Notes: generated by a model not told the origin, from the letters alone. A stretch of 64,000 bases of DNA from Caryophanales bacterium UBA4682 (GCA_002404995.1 DHKY01000004.1:212613-276612); one strand, 5' to 3'; positions 9,220-18,261 are shown, counted from the stretch's first letter. Made by a program: numbers and translations.

Positions 9220-9657
9220 ATGAAACAGGAATACAGTTACGGAGCTGTCGTTTACCAAAGAAAAGAAGGTCAGATTTTCTATCTGATCGAATTCAGGAAG
9301 CTCGGACATGTGTCCCTTCCGAAAGGACATATTGAAAAAGGAGAGACACCTTATCAGTGTGCATTACGGGAAATAAAGGAAGAAACCAACCTTGAAGTTG
9401 ATTTAGAGACTTCTTTTCATCACACCATTTCCTATTCTCCTTTTCCGAACGTCTGGAAAGAAGTTACTTTTTATCTAGCCAAGGCAAAAACATTCAACAT
9501 CATATCCCAGCCTGAAGAAGTCAAGGAAGCAAAATGGCTGCCTTTTGAAGACGCTAGGAAAGCCTTGACCTTCCAAAGCGACAAAGACACCCTCGCTGAT
9601 GCAGACAAGCACAGGAAGAAACATGAAGAAGACAAGAGAAGAAGTCCATTACAATAG
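9220..9657 (+). CDS. Nudix hydrolase (diadenosine tetraphosphatase-like)
   Basis: A 145-residue Nudix protein with a nearly complete Nudix box, GHIEKGETPYQCALREIKEET, around residues 32-52; the terminal Gly of the box is Asn. The context LPKGHIEKGETPYQCA and following hydrophobic strand fit the asymmetric Ap4A hydrolase/YmfB-like branch, which cleaves dinucleoside polyphosphates or other nucleotide pyrophosphates. The start at 9220 follows GGAGGAAAAC. Its last 35 bases overlap vsr in another frame. A terminator ends directly before its ribosome site, so transcription must come from read-through or an unseen promoter inside that hairpin region. The exact substrate cannot be told. Confidence 0.85.
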   Translation: MKQEYSYGAVVYQRKEGQIFYLIEFRKLGHVSLPKGHIEKGETPYQCALREIKEETNLEVDLETSFHHTISYSPFPNVWKEVTFYLAKAKTFNIISQPEEVKEAKWLPFEDARKALTFQSDKDTLADADKHRKKHEEDKRRSPLQ

Positions 9658-10045
9658 GTCACGGATCAAAGGAAAAAACACAAAAATCGAATTGATTCTT
9701 CGGAAGGCGCTCTATAAGGAAGGATATCGTTATCGGAAAAACAGGTCCGGTCTTCCTGGTCATCCCGATATTGTTCTCTGCAAATACAAAATTGCAATCT
9801 TCTGCGATGGCGACTTCTTCCATGGATACGATGTCTCCAAAACTCTTCATAGCCTGAAAACAAATCCCGGATACTGGGAAAACAAGATCCTCACAAACCG
9901 GGCACGGGATGAGAAGCAAAATGAAGAGCTTGTTTCCTTAGGATATGTCGTACTCCGCTTCTGGGAACACGAAATCATCCATAATCTTCCTTCCGTACTG
10001 GATGAGATCGGACTAGCTGTCCTCCAGCAGACGGAAAACCAATAA
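9623..10045 (+). CDS. vsr: Very short patch repair (Vsr-type) endonuclease
   Basis: Vsr nicks DNA 5' to T:G mismatches that arise by deamination of 5-methylcytosine. The ~140-residue protein has the family core: NMSRIKGKNTKIE, GLPGHPDIVL (catalytic Asp in the GxPD motif), IAIFCDGDFFHG, ENKI..N..RD and a C-terminal RFWEHEI. The M of NMSRI is AGG while the following Arg is CGG, a direct contrast of the two codons. The start at 9623 (after CAGGAAGAAAC) is preferred over ATG 9599. It overlaps the Nudix gene by 35 bases. Vsr usually sits beside a cytosine-5 methylase; none is visible here, making it an orphan in this window. Confidence 0.88.
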   Translation: MKKTREEVHYNRSRIKGKNTKIELILRKALYKEGYRYRKNRSGLPGHPDIVLCKYKIAIFCDGDFFHGYDVSKTLHSLKTNPGYWENKILTNRARDEKQNEELVSLGYVVLRFWEHEIIHNLPSVLDEIGLAVLQQTENQ

Positions 10046-10048
10046 AAT

Positions 10049-10078
10049 AAAATCACACCTTTTGGAAGGTGTGATTTT
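10049..10078. terminator. Bidirectional terminator between convergent vsr and M13 peptidase
   Basis: Stem AAAATCACACCTT / AAGGTGTGATTTT with TTGG loop; A-run and T-run flank it so it can serve both converging genes. Confidence 0.85.
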
Positions 10079-10096
10079 AGCTTGCTTTTTATCTTT

Positions 10097-12004
10097 TTAC
10101 CAAATGCTGACCCGCTTTTTGACTGGCAGATACCTCTTATCCTTAGAGGTAACACCAAATGCCTGATACCATTCAGGGAAGTTTCTCGGCTGCCTATTGG
10201 CACGAAGTTCACAAGGGGCATGGACATCCGTGACAAGAAGGAGCTTTATATATTCATCTTTTGCCTTCCTACACCAGACCTTACCCCAATTCAGGAAGTA
10301 TGCCTGATAATCCGGCTTTTTCAGCTGTTTCCTTAATTCTAGCGTGACTCCCCTGCCGCCATTGTCTGCAATGTTCTCGGAGACAATGAGTTCTCCGTTG
10401 ACGACTCCTCCATGGAACTTGATCTTATCGAATTCATCAATCCTCTGCTTCGTCAGATCCTTGAAAGCGGCAAAGTCTTTTTCTGTCCACCAGTTCTTAA
10501 GATTTCCGTGTTCATCGAAGTGGGCACCATTGTTATCAAAAGCGTGTGAAATCTCATGTCCGATGACAGCACCGATGCCTCCTAAATTCTTGCTCTTGCT
10601 CTGCTTGATGGAGTAGAAAGGCTTCTGAAGGATAGCAGCAGGGAAGGTAATATCGTTCGAGAAGGGATTATAGCAGGCATTGACCCTATATCCAGGCCTT
10701 CCCCATTCGCTGCGGTCGACCGGCTGATTCAGTTTGTCTAGGCCATGCTGTATTTTTTCGCGATTGATTTTCTGCCTTGCAGAGAAAAGACTATCTTTAT
10801 CCGTGAATTTCAGTTTCTTGTAGAACTCATCGATCTTATCCGGATATCCCATTTTGATTTCTATGGTATTCAGCTTAAGAATAGCTTTCTTCTTCGTAGA
10901 AGGAGCAAGGAAGGTATTCTTTTCCCTGCGTCCCTTATAAGCCTGGATGATTTCCTTAACAAGGTTGACTACATCTCTCTTTGCTTCCTCACCAAAATAG
11001 TTTCTTCCATAATAGACACCAACGGGCTCGGAAAAGGTCCCGGAGGCAAGCCGGAAGGCACGTTTCTTCAAAGGAGAATCATGGCTTGTTCCAACAAGAG
11101 CACGGTGGTAGGAATTGCCAAGCGTATATAGTTCCTCAGACAAGTAAGCCGTTGCACGCCTTAAAGCGCGGACATAAGCCCAATGAATATATTTAGAGAA
11201 GTTTTCTTCATTGAAGTAATTCTTGAATCCTTCGATAGCCTTTGGATCATAGACAATGACATCTTCCGGCAGAGTTTCCCCATAGAAGGATTTCCTTAAA
11301 GAAATCAAATCAAACGGAAGAAGCTTCTTAGCTACAACAGACAGCTTCCTCGGATGATAATTATCGACATAATCTGCCCATTCAAGCTGGGATTTGACAT
11401 TCTTAGCAATCAAGGCATCATAGCTGATAGTATCTTGGAGATAGGCTTTCTGATCTGCTTTGGATAATTCAGTTTTAGCTAATATCTTGCTTGCCCTGCT
11501 CTGATAAACAGAAAGAAGCTTCTGTCCGGCTTGGTTGCCTTCTTCATAGTACGTTGTATCAGGGAGAATGATGCTAGGACCAGTTAGGACAAAAGAATGC
11601 TTCAATGTATTTTTCCTATCGGTGTCTACCCCAAAATCAAGCGGGAGATCAACACCTAAAAGTGTTAACTCATTTGCAATCTTGTTAAGCTCATCTATGT
11701 TCTTAATAGAAGCAATCTTGTTAAGAAGAGGGAGAACGGGTGCTAGGCCATCTTTATTGCGGCGCTTCTTATCAAGTACCTTCTCATATAAAGCAACCGA
11801 GTATTTCCTCTCTTTGATATTGGTCTTCTTTTCACCAGAGGCAAGCAAATCAAAGTCCTTCCTTAGCTTCTTCTGGACATTCTCATCTAGCCTTGCAAAG
11901 CCACCAGTCGAAGGGCGGTCAGAAGGAATCTTTGCCTTCTTAAGCCAATCGCCGTTGACAAACTGATACAAGTCATCCTGAACACGGACTTTCTTAACTG
12001 CCAT
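10097..12004 (-). CDS. M13-family zinc metallopeptidase (neprilysin/PepO-like)
   Basis: Endopeptidase acting on short peptides. The 635-residue length is normal for the family. The zinc site GHEISHAFDNNGAHFD starts near residue 482 (His483, Glu484, His487), the third ligand lies in SENIADNGG ~55 residues on, and RVNACYNPFSNDITFPAAIL with LQKPFY precedes the zinc helix. The C-terminus ends in RVSIW, like the RVxIW of the family. There is no signal peptide or membrane anchor, so like lactococcal PepO it is probably cytosolic. In ENIADNGG the usual Leu is Asn, a mild deviation. The start at 12004 follows AAAGGAGAAAC. It stands alone, divergent from a methyltransferase. Confidence 0.93.
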   Translation of the reverse strand: MAVKKVRVQDDLYQFVNGDWLKKAKIPSDRPSTGGFARLDENVQKKLRKDFDLLASGEKKTNIKERKYSVALYEKVLDKKRRNKDGLAPVLPLLNKIASIKNIDELNKIANELTLLGVDLPLDFGVDTDRKNTLKHSFVLTGPSIILPDTTYYEEGNQAGQKLLSVYQSRASKILAKTELSKADQKAYLQDTISYDALIAKNVKSQLEWADYVDNYHPRKLSVVAKKLLPFDLISLRKSFYGETLPEDVIVYDPKAIEGFKNYFNEENFSKYIHWAYVRALRRATAYLSEELYTLGNSYHRALVGTSHDSPLKKRAFRLASGTFSEPVGVYYGRNYFGEEAKRDVVNLVKEIIQAYKGRREKNTFLAPSTKKKAILKLNTIEIKMGYPDKIDEFYKKLKFTDKDSLFSARQKINREKIQHGLDKLNQPVDRSEWGRPGYRVNACYNPFSNDITFPAAILQKPFYSIKQSKSKNLGGIGAVIGHEISHAFDNNGAHFDEHGNLKNWWTEKDFAAFKDLTKQRIDEFDKIKFHGGVVNGELIVSENIADNGGRGVTLELRKQLKKPDYQAYFLNWGKVWCRKAKDEYIKLLLVTDVHAPCELRANRQPRNFPEWYQAFGVTSKDKRYLPVKKRVSIW

Positions 12005-12077
12005 ATTCTAAGTTTCTCCTTTCAATAAATTGAAAAACTGATGAAAACAAAAAGTCAGATTTTGACTTATTGTGGAA

Positions 12078-12107
12078 AGTATAACATAATCGGGAAAGAA
12101 GGGACAA
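12078..12107 (-). promoter_or_regulatory. Promoter of the M13 peptidase gene
   Basis: Reading the minus strand: TTGTCC (12107-12102), 18-base spacer, TATACT (12083-12078). The leader to the ATG is about 65 bases. Confidence 0.5.
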
Positions 12108-12199
12108 AATACGCCTTTTATTTTGCAGAGAAAAACCCATTTCCTTTTAAATATTCTTCTTTTGTGTTAAGGTAGGACAGAAAAGAGATTCACATCATC

Positions 12200-12787
12200 A
12201 TGGCTGAAGAAAAAAATCAGATGGTCGCATTTTTTGACTCGATGGCAGAAGACTGGGACAAACACAGCAAACCAGATCCGCACGTCATTCACACGCTGCT
12301 TGATTCCATTCCACTAATACAGGGAAGGAAAGTGCTTGATGTAGCCTGTGGAACAGGTGCCATCACTCCTTATCTATATGAAAAGACAAAAGAAAAAGTA
12401 AAAGCAATCGACCTTGCACCAGAGAGGATAAAAATTGCAAACACCAAATACGGAAACGACAGCCGTTTTCTTTTTGTCAACGAAGACTTCCTTGACAAAA
12501 AAGAAGAAGGCTATGACTTTGTCGTTATTTTTGATGCTTACCCTCATTTCCTTGACGTTAAAGCTTTTGATGAAGCTTTGGCAAAAGCAGTGAAAAGGGG
12601 CGGCTACTTTGCGATCCTGCATGACTGCTCAAAAGAGGAGCTTGCACATCACCACGCCCATATCCTGAATCTCAGCCGATTATTAAAGCCCGCACCCGAA
12701 GAAGCAGAAGTGTTTCAAGATCATTTCAGAATCCTCAAGGCAGAAGAAACCAGTCATACTTATCTTATCCTCGGACAAAAATTATAA
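12200..12787 (+). CDS. Class I SAM-dependent methyltransferase
   Basis: A 195-residue Rossmann-fold methyltransferase. Motif I LDVACGTGAITPYL is at residues ~47-60, motif II KAIDLAPERIKIA follows, then FVNEDFL and the DFVVIFDAYPHF strand; VKRGGYFAILHDC is the late motif. The opening QMVAFFDSMAEDWD is typical of UbiE/Methyltransf_11 relatives. The substrate cannot be told from the sequence. It has no clear ribosome site in the usual window (an AGGAC lies about 25 bases upstream), so the leader may be short or unusual. It is divergent from the M13 peptidase gene. Confidence 0.8.
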   Translation: MAEEKNQMVAFFDSMAEDWDKHSKPDPHVIHTLLDSIPLIQGRKVLDVACGTGAITPYLYEKTKEKVKAIDLAPERIKIANTKYGNDSRFLFVNEDFLDKKEEGYDFVVIFDAYPHFLDVKAFDEALAKAVKRGGYFAILHDCSKEELAHHHAHILNLSRLLKPAPEEAEVFQDHFRILKAEETSHTYLILGQKL

Positions 12788-12802
12788 AGTTTTTGGAAAA
12801 AA

Positions 12803-12865
12803 CCTCTCTCACAGCCCATATTAAGTGAGAGGGGAGAAGAAGCATCTCTTCCCCCTCTTCTATCC
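12803..12865 (+). promoter_or_regulatory. Overlapping hairpins in the leader of the secreted-protein gene
   Basis: CCTCTCTCAC (12803-12812) can pair with GTGAGAGGGG (12825-12834). The latter part and following AGAAGA can instead pair with TCTTCCCCCT (12846-12857). The two stems exclude each other and sit 20-80 bases before the ATG at 12882. Neither has a T-run, so control of translation or RNA stability is more likely than termination, if this is functional. Confidence 0.35.
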
Positions 12866-12881
12866 AAAAAGGAGGAAAAAG

Positions 12882-13889
12882 ATGAAAAAGCAGAAGAAGT
12901 TGATTGCACTCAGCAGCCTCGCAGTCATGGGCCTAGGCAGGCTTAGTGCAAACAGGTTGAGGCAGAAAAGCAGGGATGAGGTTCCAAGTCAAAGGAAACT
13001 GACCGGCAACGAATCCATCCATTTAAGCGAACCAAGATTCGCTCGTAATGCGGATGGTACTTTTACAGAAACCGTTCACTACAGCCTCCAGCCGGCTGGT
13101 ATTACCGGGATTTCGTTTTATACGACTTTAGACTGGGTTCAGGACGACAACAGCACCTTTGACTGGGCTACTGTTGATAACACAAAGAAAGTCGAGGATT
13201 ATGTCACCTATTCTAGGGACACCGTTGCACAGACTATTTCTTTTACTTGCAAAAAAGAATTCGGACGTCCGCTTCGTTTCGACAGGGCAGTTCAAGAAGA
13301 CACCAGCAAGACCGCAGAAATCCAAATTGACTATTCCCGTAAGCGTCTGGAAAAAGCAAAAGTAATAAGGAATGTTGAGGAATTTACAGATAATAAGCCA
13401 GTGTTTATCAAAATCCAAGATGCCAAGTGGTCAATCGGATCCACTGGCAGCACAAAAGAGACCGAAAGAGTAGAAGTCGGTTACAAAGGAGAGCCAATCA
13501 GTGCCCTATTAGGACAGATTCAGGAGCCGAATAGCAGCGGCTACATTTCTTATCTTGGAGGAACCTACACTACAGCCGCAGGACTCCGCGTAGCTAGGGC
13601 AGAAAAATTCAGCTCCTATCTTAAGGATTGCATCTCCGATGACAATCCGACTTGTTTCCAGAAATCCCATTTAAAAGAAATAGGCACTTATAGTTACACG
13701 CATTTCGGAACACGAAATTCAATGACTAACTTTATCAACAACTATCGTGCAGCAGCCGAAAGAGGAAACGGATTCTATGTCAAGGTCACAGTAGCAGACG
13801 AAATCATCTATAACAAAGTCATCAATTTCAGCAATCAGGTTGACAGGCTCGATAGCCTTACCATCGACCAGTCCGCTATCGTATTCTAA
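12882..13889 (+). CDS. Secreted protein of unknown function
   Basis: A 335-residue protein after a strong ribosome site (AAAGGAGGAAAAAG). Read with AGG as Met, the N-terminus is a normal signal peptide: MKKQKK then LIALSSLAVMGLGMLSANM. With the standard code the same segment would carry several Arg in the hydrophobic core. No lipobox Cys is seen. The mature part is Thr, Ser and Asp rich with alternating beta-like stretches and a possible Cys pair (DCISDDNPTC), suggesting an extracellular beta-rich domain. I do not recognise the family. An upstream in-frame ATG (12825) would put charged residues before the signal peptide and is rejected. Confidence 0.75.
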   Translation: MKKQKKLIALSSLAVMGLGRLSANRLRQKSRDEVPSQRKLTGNESIHLSEPRFARNADGTFTETVHYSLQPAGITGISFYTTLDWVQDDNSTFDWATVDNTKKVEDYVTYSRDTVAQTISFTCKKEFGRPLRFDRAVQEDTSKTAEIQIDYSRKRLEKAKVIRNVEEFTDNKPVFIKIQDAKWSIGSTGSTKETERVEVGYKGEPISALLGQIQEPNSSGYISYLGGTYTTAAGLRVARAEKFSSYLKDCISDDNPTCFQKSHLKEIGTYSYTHFGTRNSMTNFINNYRAAAERGNGFYVKVTVADEIIYNKVINFSNQVDRLDSLTIDQSAIVF

Positions 13890-13890
13890 A

Positions 13891-13927
13891 AGAAAACAGG
13901 GTGCCTGTTTAAGGCGCCCTGTTTTCT
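13891..13927. terminator. Bidirectional terminator between the secreted-protein gene and nrdG
   Basis: Stem AGAAAACAGGGTGCC / GGCGCCCTGTTTTCT with a 7-base loop; it overlaps the nrdG stop codon by two bases and has A and T runs on each side. Confidence 0.85.
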
Positions 13928-14459
13928 ATTTTTCATCGTTTTCAAAGATTGGACGACCATCAAAGTCTTTCAGCCAGACAATCCTGCCTTGCTTTCTTGT
14001 TTCCTTGACATCAATCACCCGTTGATTCGAGGAACCCCGCCATTTTAATTTGTTTGGTCCAGGATTCTTTTCAGCAATATATGGTCCATCAACAAGGACA
14101 TCGATGTATTGCATCCTAGGAAGGTCTTTGACATCTTCGTATTCGTAGCCTGTATAAGCCCAGATCGTCTTAGACGGATAGTTTTTCTTGATCCAAGCCC
14201 TGACTTTGGTGGCTTCTTCACGAGAAGAGGGGAAAGTAGCCTCTCCGCCAGTAAAGGTGACGCCAGAGATTTCATCCCGATCAAGCTGTTCTTTCAGCTC
14301 AGTATAGATTTGATCAGTGAGAGCATTCCCGGCATTTGGATCCCAGGTTTCCGGATTATGGCATCCTTTGCAATGATGATTGCATCCTGCACACCAGATA
14401 ACGCAGCGGAGTCCATCCCCATTCACCTGGTTGTTCTTATCGATTTTAATGATGTTCAT
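13926..14459 (-). CDS. nrdG: Anaerobic ribonucleotide reductase activating protein NrdG
   Basis: Radical SAM enzyme that installs the glycyl radical on NrdD. The 177-residue protein has the 4Fe-4S motif CAGCNHHCKGCHNPETWD near residue 24, the GVTFTGGEATF block, IWAYTGYEYED, the LPMMQYIDVLVDGPYI strand and RGSSNQRVIDV near the C-terminus. Both Arg of RGSSNQR are CGG, showing CGG still means Arg, while the Met before MQYIDV is AGG. It lies 3 bases after nrdD, its partner, in one operon. Confidence 0.96.
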   Translation of the reverse strand: MNIIKIDKNNQVNGDGLRCVIWCAGCNHHCKGCHNPETWDPNAGNALTDQIYTELKEQLDRDEISGVTFTGGEATFPSSREEATKVRAWIKKNYPSKTIWAYTGYEYEDVKDLPRMQYIDVLVDGPYIAEKNPGPNKLKWRGSSNQRVIDVKETRKQGRIVWLKDFDGRPIFENDEK

Positions 14460-14462
14460 ATA

Positions 14463-16730
14463 CTACCTGCTCTTACGATCCTTGATTTCAGCCCTCTTTG
14501 CATCATTCCTCTTTGTTGAACCAGCCACTTTCGAATAGCCGAGATAACCGCAGACACGGTTGATCGTCGTGATGTCGTGAGAGTGACAGACCGGGCATTC
14601 CTCTTCATTGTCATCGACAGTTGCACCGCAGTTATTGCAATAGCTCTTTGCAATGTTGACACCGAAATAATAGCCAAGCTTCCTTGCACGCTCAATGGTA
14701 GTCGAAATATATTTCAGATTCCTGCCAGTGGTAAAACGGCAGTACTGGATATGTCCGCCGGAAGCCAGATGGAAGTAACGGAATTCAGCATCTTGCTTCT
14801 CATAAGGAGTGATATCTTCGGTCACATGCCTATGGAACGAGTTTGTGAAATAAGCACGATCGGAAACATTCTTAATGACTCCGTATTTCTTCTTGAACTG
14901 CTGAAGCTGAGTGCCGCAGAGGGATTCTGCAGGAGTTCCATAAATAGCTGCGATATACGGAATATCTTTTCCAAAATGCTTTTTCTTTTCTTCGACATAA
15001 TCCGCAATGTACTTCAATGTCTTATAGGCAAAACAATCCGGATTCCTCCGTTCCTGGTAAAGAGAATGACCGTTATAGAGTTCCTGAAGCTCATTGAGAG
15101 CGGTAAAGCCATAGGAGAATGTTGCTTTTCGGACAAGCGGAGCAATCGAATCCGACGGCTGAAGAGTACCAAATCCACCCTGGCAGAAAGCAACCGGATC
15201 AAAGGAAGCTTTCAACTTGCAAAGATAGTAATAGGTCTTAATATGGAGCTGATTGATCCTATCAAGATAATAATCAAGTACTTTAAAGAAGTCTTTTCCT
15301 TCGACTTGCGCCTTTCTCAGAATCCTTGGAAGATTAAGAGAAATCGCGCCTCCGTTGAATCGTCCAGTGAAAACAGGACGATCGTTCTCGTTTACCGGAG
15401 AAAGATTGCCGGATTCATAAAGCGGGCTAAGATAGGCACGGCAGCCCCTAGGAGAGACAATGCTATCCACCCAGTCCTTATTTTCGACAACATTCCGATG
15501 TTCATCCAGATACCAACGGGAAACACCGAATTTATGGTATTTGTGGAAGACTTTAGCAATCGATGGCTCATAGTGGACAACAGCAGAGTCCTCTACAATC
15601 TTCTCATCCGGCCTGTCAAGGCTAAGCCAATCGGGATACCTTGCCTTGCCAGAGCATTCGACACCGATTTTATAAAGCCAGTTCAGTTTCCCGCCTTCGC
15701 CATGGAGCCGTTTGGTATAAAGGAAGACAAGCTTTGGGAAAATAGCAGGACGCTTATGGCCGGGGTGGCCTTGTCCTTTCCTTCTGACTTCCAAAGCAAC
15801 TTCCCAAACCAGGCTTCCGAACTTTGTTTCATCACATCCTCCGGTGAAAGTCGTAAACGGATAGTCGCCTCGTGAGGAAGCTACCGTATTGAACGTATGT
15901 TCAAAGCCTTGGAATCCTTGTTCAAGATCCCGTTTGGTCTTTTTCCAAGCATATTCATCGGCTTTCTTTTCGTCATAAACACCAGAGACTTCTTCTGTCA
16001 GCTTCTTGAATTCATCAATGTATCCAAGATAGGATTTCTCTGCATAAGGTGCTAAAACCGAATCGATTTCCGGAACAGTGAATCCACCATATTGCATGGA
16101 AGCACAATTCCTAGTGATATCCGAAATAAGATTGCAGGCAGAGCGGACATCCTTTGGTTCATTATAACCGATGTTTTCCCACTCAAAACCGCCTTTGAGA
16201 ACCTTACCCCTATCGAACAGACAGCAGTTATAAGTCAGCAAACGGGAAGAAATATCATGGATATAGATATAGCCTTCATCGTAGGCAATCCGCTCTTCAT
16301 CCGAAAGGAAGTTCTTCCTATAGATTTGCTTTGAGAAAGCATTGTAGGTCAAAGTACGACGAGTCGAAACCAGAGCCGAAGTCGTGTTTGCGTTGGAACG
16401 ATCCGCCCTGAAATTCAATTGATCAACTGTCTTGATGGCTTCATCCATCCTGCGGACAAATTCTGTCTTATAGTTCCGGTAATCACGATAACTCTTCGCA
16501 ACAACAGGATTCACATGATCAAGGGCAAGCTCAACATAAGTATGCCTCTTGATAACCGGGACGTTCTCAAGTCCGGACTTTTTCCTCTCTTCTTCGACGA
16601 TGGAACGGAGACTATTCCAGTCTTCGTCGGTGAATTTGACGTTAACGCGGTCACAGGACTTTGTTACAGCGTTTTTAATCTTAGAAAAATCATATGGTGC
16701 TAAGCTAGTGTCTTTTTTGATAATCCTCAT
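14463..16730 (-). CDS. nrdD: Anaerobic ribonucleoside-triphosphate reductase NrdD (class III)
   Basis: Glycyl-radical enzyme making dNTPs without oxygen. The 755-residue protein starts with an ATP-cone allosteric domain (residues ~1-90, opening IIKKDTSLAPYDFSKI). The catalytic barrel has EGYIYIHDISS, YNCCLFDMGKVLKGGFEWEN, QYGGFTVPEIDSVLAPY and KAMYPDWLSL. The C-terminus has the zinc site (CNNCGATVDD...CPVC) and the radical loop RVCGYLGYSK, whose Gly carries the radical. Conserved Met at FDMGK and AMYPDW are AGG; the Arg of RVCGYLG is CGT. An obligate anaerobic life style is implied. Confidence 0.97.
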   Translation of the reverse strand: MRIIKKDTSLAPYDFSKIKNAVTKSCDRVNVKFTDEDWNSLRSIVEEERKKSGLENVPVIKRHTYVELALDHVNPVVAKSYRDYRNYKTEFVRRMDEAIKTVDQLNFRADRSNANTTSALVSTRRTLTYNAFSKQIYRKNFLSDEERIAYDEGYIYIHDISSRLLTYNCCLFDRGKVLKGGFEWENIGYNEPKDVRSACNLISDITRNCASMQYGGFTVPEIDSVLAPYAEKSYLGYIDEFKKLTEEVSGVYDEKKADEYAWKKTKRDLEQGFQGFEHTFNTVASSRGDYPFTTFTGGCDETKFGSLVWEVALEVRRKGQGHPGHKRPAIFPKLVFLYTKRLHGEGGKLNWLYKIGVECSGKARYPDWLSLDRPDEKIVEDSAVVHYEPSIAKVFHKYHKFGVSRWYLDEHRNVVENKDWVDSIVSPRGCRAYLSPLYESGNLSPVNENDRPVFTGRFNGGAISLNLPRILRKAQVEGKDFFKVLDYYLDRINQLHIKTYYYLCKLKASFDPVAFCQGGFGTLQPSDSIAPLVRKATFSYGFTALNELQELYNGHSLYQERRNPDCFAYKTLKYIADYVEEKKKHFGKDIPYIAAIYGTPAESLCGTQLQQFKKKYGVIKNVSDRAYFTNSFHRHVTEDITPYEKQDAEFRYFHLASGGHIQYCRFTTGRNLKYISTTIERARKLGYYFGVNIAKSYCNNCGATVDDNEEECPVCHSHDITTINRVCGYLGYSKVAGSTKRNDAKRAEIKDRKSR

Positions 16731-16922
16731 AATCCGCTCCTCATCTAAGGTCTCTGACTTCCATCAGAGAGGTTATTCCATGATAGGATTTTTCCTCTTT
16801 GACTGCAATAATTTTGCTCTGATTGCACAATCGAAAAAGAAAGGGAGCAAAATCCATCCAGATAAGGCCTTCTCTTTCAAATTATGGTATCTTAATATCA
16901 CCTTATAAAGCGAGGCTCAGCC

Positions 16923-18005
16923 ATGGCAAAGAGAAAACGGGTTCTTCCTTCGAAAGCAAGGAGACAAATCGGTGCATATCTTATTGATACTATCATCCTC
17001 TTACTGTTTTTCCTGGCTGGATACTATTCCACATTGAATCTATTCCATGATGCTTTCCATGTGAAAGAAAAAAACCAGGAACGAATTGACTTTGCTCTTG
17101 ATTCCACCCTAGTCTTCCAAGACAAGGAAAAAGGAATCCTATCCTACCAGAAGGATTATCTTAAGGAAGAGGACAAAGACATAAACGGAAATACTGTCCT
17201 TGGCTATAAAGCCTTGGAACAAAAGGTTTTCTATTACTATACAGACTTCCTTATCAAAGATGACAGAATTGACAATAAGGCTAATACAAAAGAAGAAGCC
17301 ATCCGCTTAAGGAACAAGAATATCTATGGTCTGCAAAAAGAGAAAAATCACAACAATTACTACGAATTAGAAAAAGATTCAAACGGGATTGAAATAGAAA
17401 CCAGTTATCCGATTCTGAAAAAAGAAGTGCAAGAACAGTTGAGCATAGGCAGCAAAGACAGGATTCATCAGCTATACCGCTATTACGTTTCCAAAGAAGG
17501 AGACTCTGGCGTTTACGACATTGCCTATAGGAACCTCTATAGCCAGCCCTATAGGCAAGAAAGAAGGCTTGAGATTGATAAGGCAACCTACTATTCCAGG
17601 CTTCCCTATGGACTCGTTTTCCCTGTTTTATTTTTCTTCATAGTCCCGTTATGCAACAAAGAAGGGAAAACGTTAGGAAAAATGATCCTGCATCTTTCCG
17701 TCCTTGATGTAAGAACTGGAGATGCTCCTAAAAAGTGGCAAGTCGGAATACACTATCTATTCATTCTTAGCTACTGGATTAGGATATTTGCCGTCCCGCT
17801 GTGGTACTTCAAAATCATTGGTCCGCTCTTAATGGCCGTTGATTACCTGATCCGCATTACATCCAGAAGAGTCCAAAGTCTGCATGATACCGTTTCAAGG
17901 ACCTATGTAGCCTATCTGACCAAAGAGAGGAAAGTCTTAATCGAACATCCAAGGTCTCCAGAAGCGGAAAAAGAAATCCAGAACGTAATCTGGGTCGATG
18001 AATAA
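16923..18005 (+). CDS. RDD-family membrane protein
   Basis: The 360-residue protein has the RDD signature split around a large insert: an N-terminal helix with RQIGAYLIDTIILLLFF (residues ~16-37), an extracytoplasmic charged insert of ~180 residues, then two or three helices with TLGKMILHLSVLDV and a final SLHDTVSMTYVAYL. RDD proteins are poorly understood; some act in ion transport. The insert of ~180 residues between the first two helices is larger than in most RDD proteins and is rich in Lys, Tyr and Asp. The start at 16923 follows GCGAGG. It is divergent from nrdD. Confidence 0.75.
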   Translation: MAKRKRVLPSKARRQIGAYLIDTIILLLFFLAGYYSTLNLFHDAFHVKEKNQERIDFALDSTLVFQDKEKGILSYQKDYLKEEDKDINGNTVLGYKALEQKVFYYYTDFLIKDDRIDNKANTKEEAIRLRNKNIYGLQKEKNHNNYYELEKDSNGIEIETSYPILKKEVQEQLSIGSKDRIHQLYRYYVSKEGDSGVYDIAYRNLYSQPYRQERRLEIDKATYYSRLPYGLVFPVLFFFIVPLCNKEGKTLGKMILHLSVLDVRTGDAPKKWQVGIHYLFILSYWIRIFAVPLWYFKIIGPLLMAVDYLIRITSRRVQSLHDTVSRTYVAYLTKERKVLIEHPRSPEAEKEIQNVIWVDE

Positions 18006-18234
18006 GTTTTACCAAAATCGCCATCAGGCTTTTCATGGAAATATTCTCCCATCTCCTTATTTTTATTGATATCAGCAATGCTCAAAACAGGATGCTGATC
18101 TTATCCTATCCTCCTTACGCAAACTTTATTCAACTCTCTGAGGATTGCATTTTCCAACTAAAGCAGTGGAAATATCCTGCAAATAAAGACAATAAGTTAC
18201 AAAATATATTTATGTTTCTTGATAGTTTTTAGAA
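18006..18234. other. Non-coding stretch between the RDD gene and the tmRNA terminator
   Basis: AT-rich, no open frame with a credible start, no hairpin with a T-run for the RDD gene and no repeats. I see nothing further in it. Confidence 0.6.
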
Positions 18235-18236
18235 TA

Positions 18237-18261
18237 AAAAAACGATTCCGCAATGGAACCG
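18237..18261 (-). terminator. Terminator of the tmRNA gene
   Basis: On the minus strand CGGTTCC, loop ATTGC, GGAATCG, then TTTTTT. It lies about 58 bases past the mature tmRNA 3' end, so the precursor needs 3' trimming. Confidence 0.7.

Noticed and set aside
14577..15875. A 432-codon frame opposite nrdD
   Set aside because: Long antisense frame produced by the codon bias of nrdD, whose motifs are unmistakable; no own start signal.
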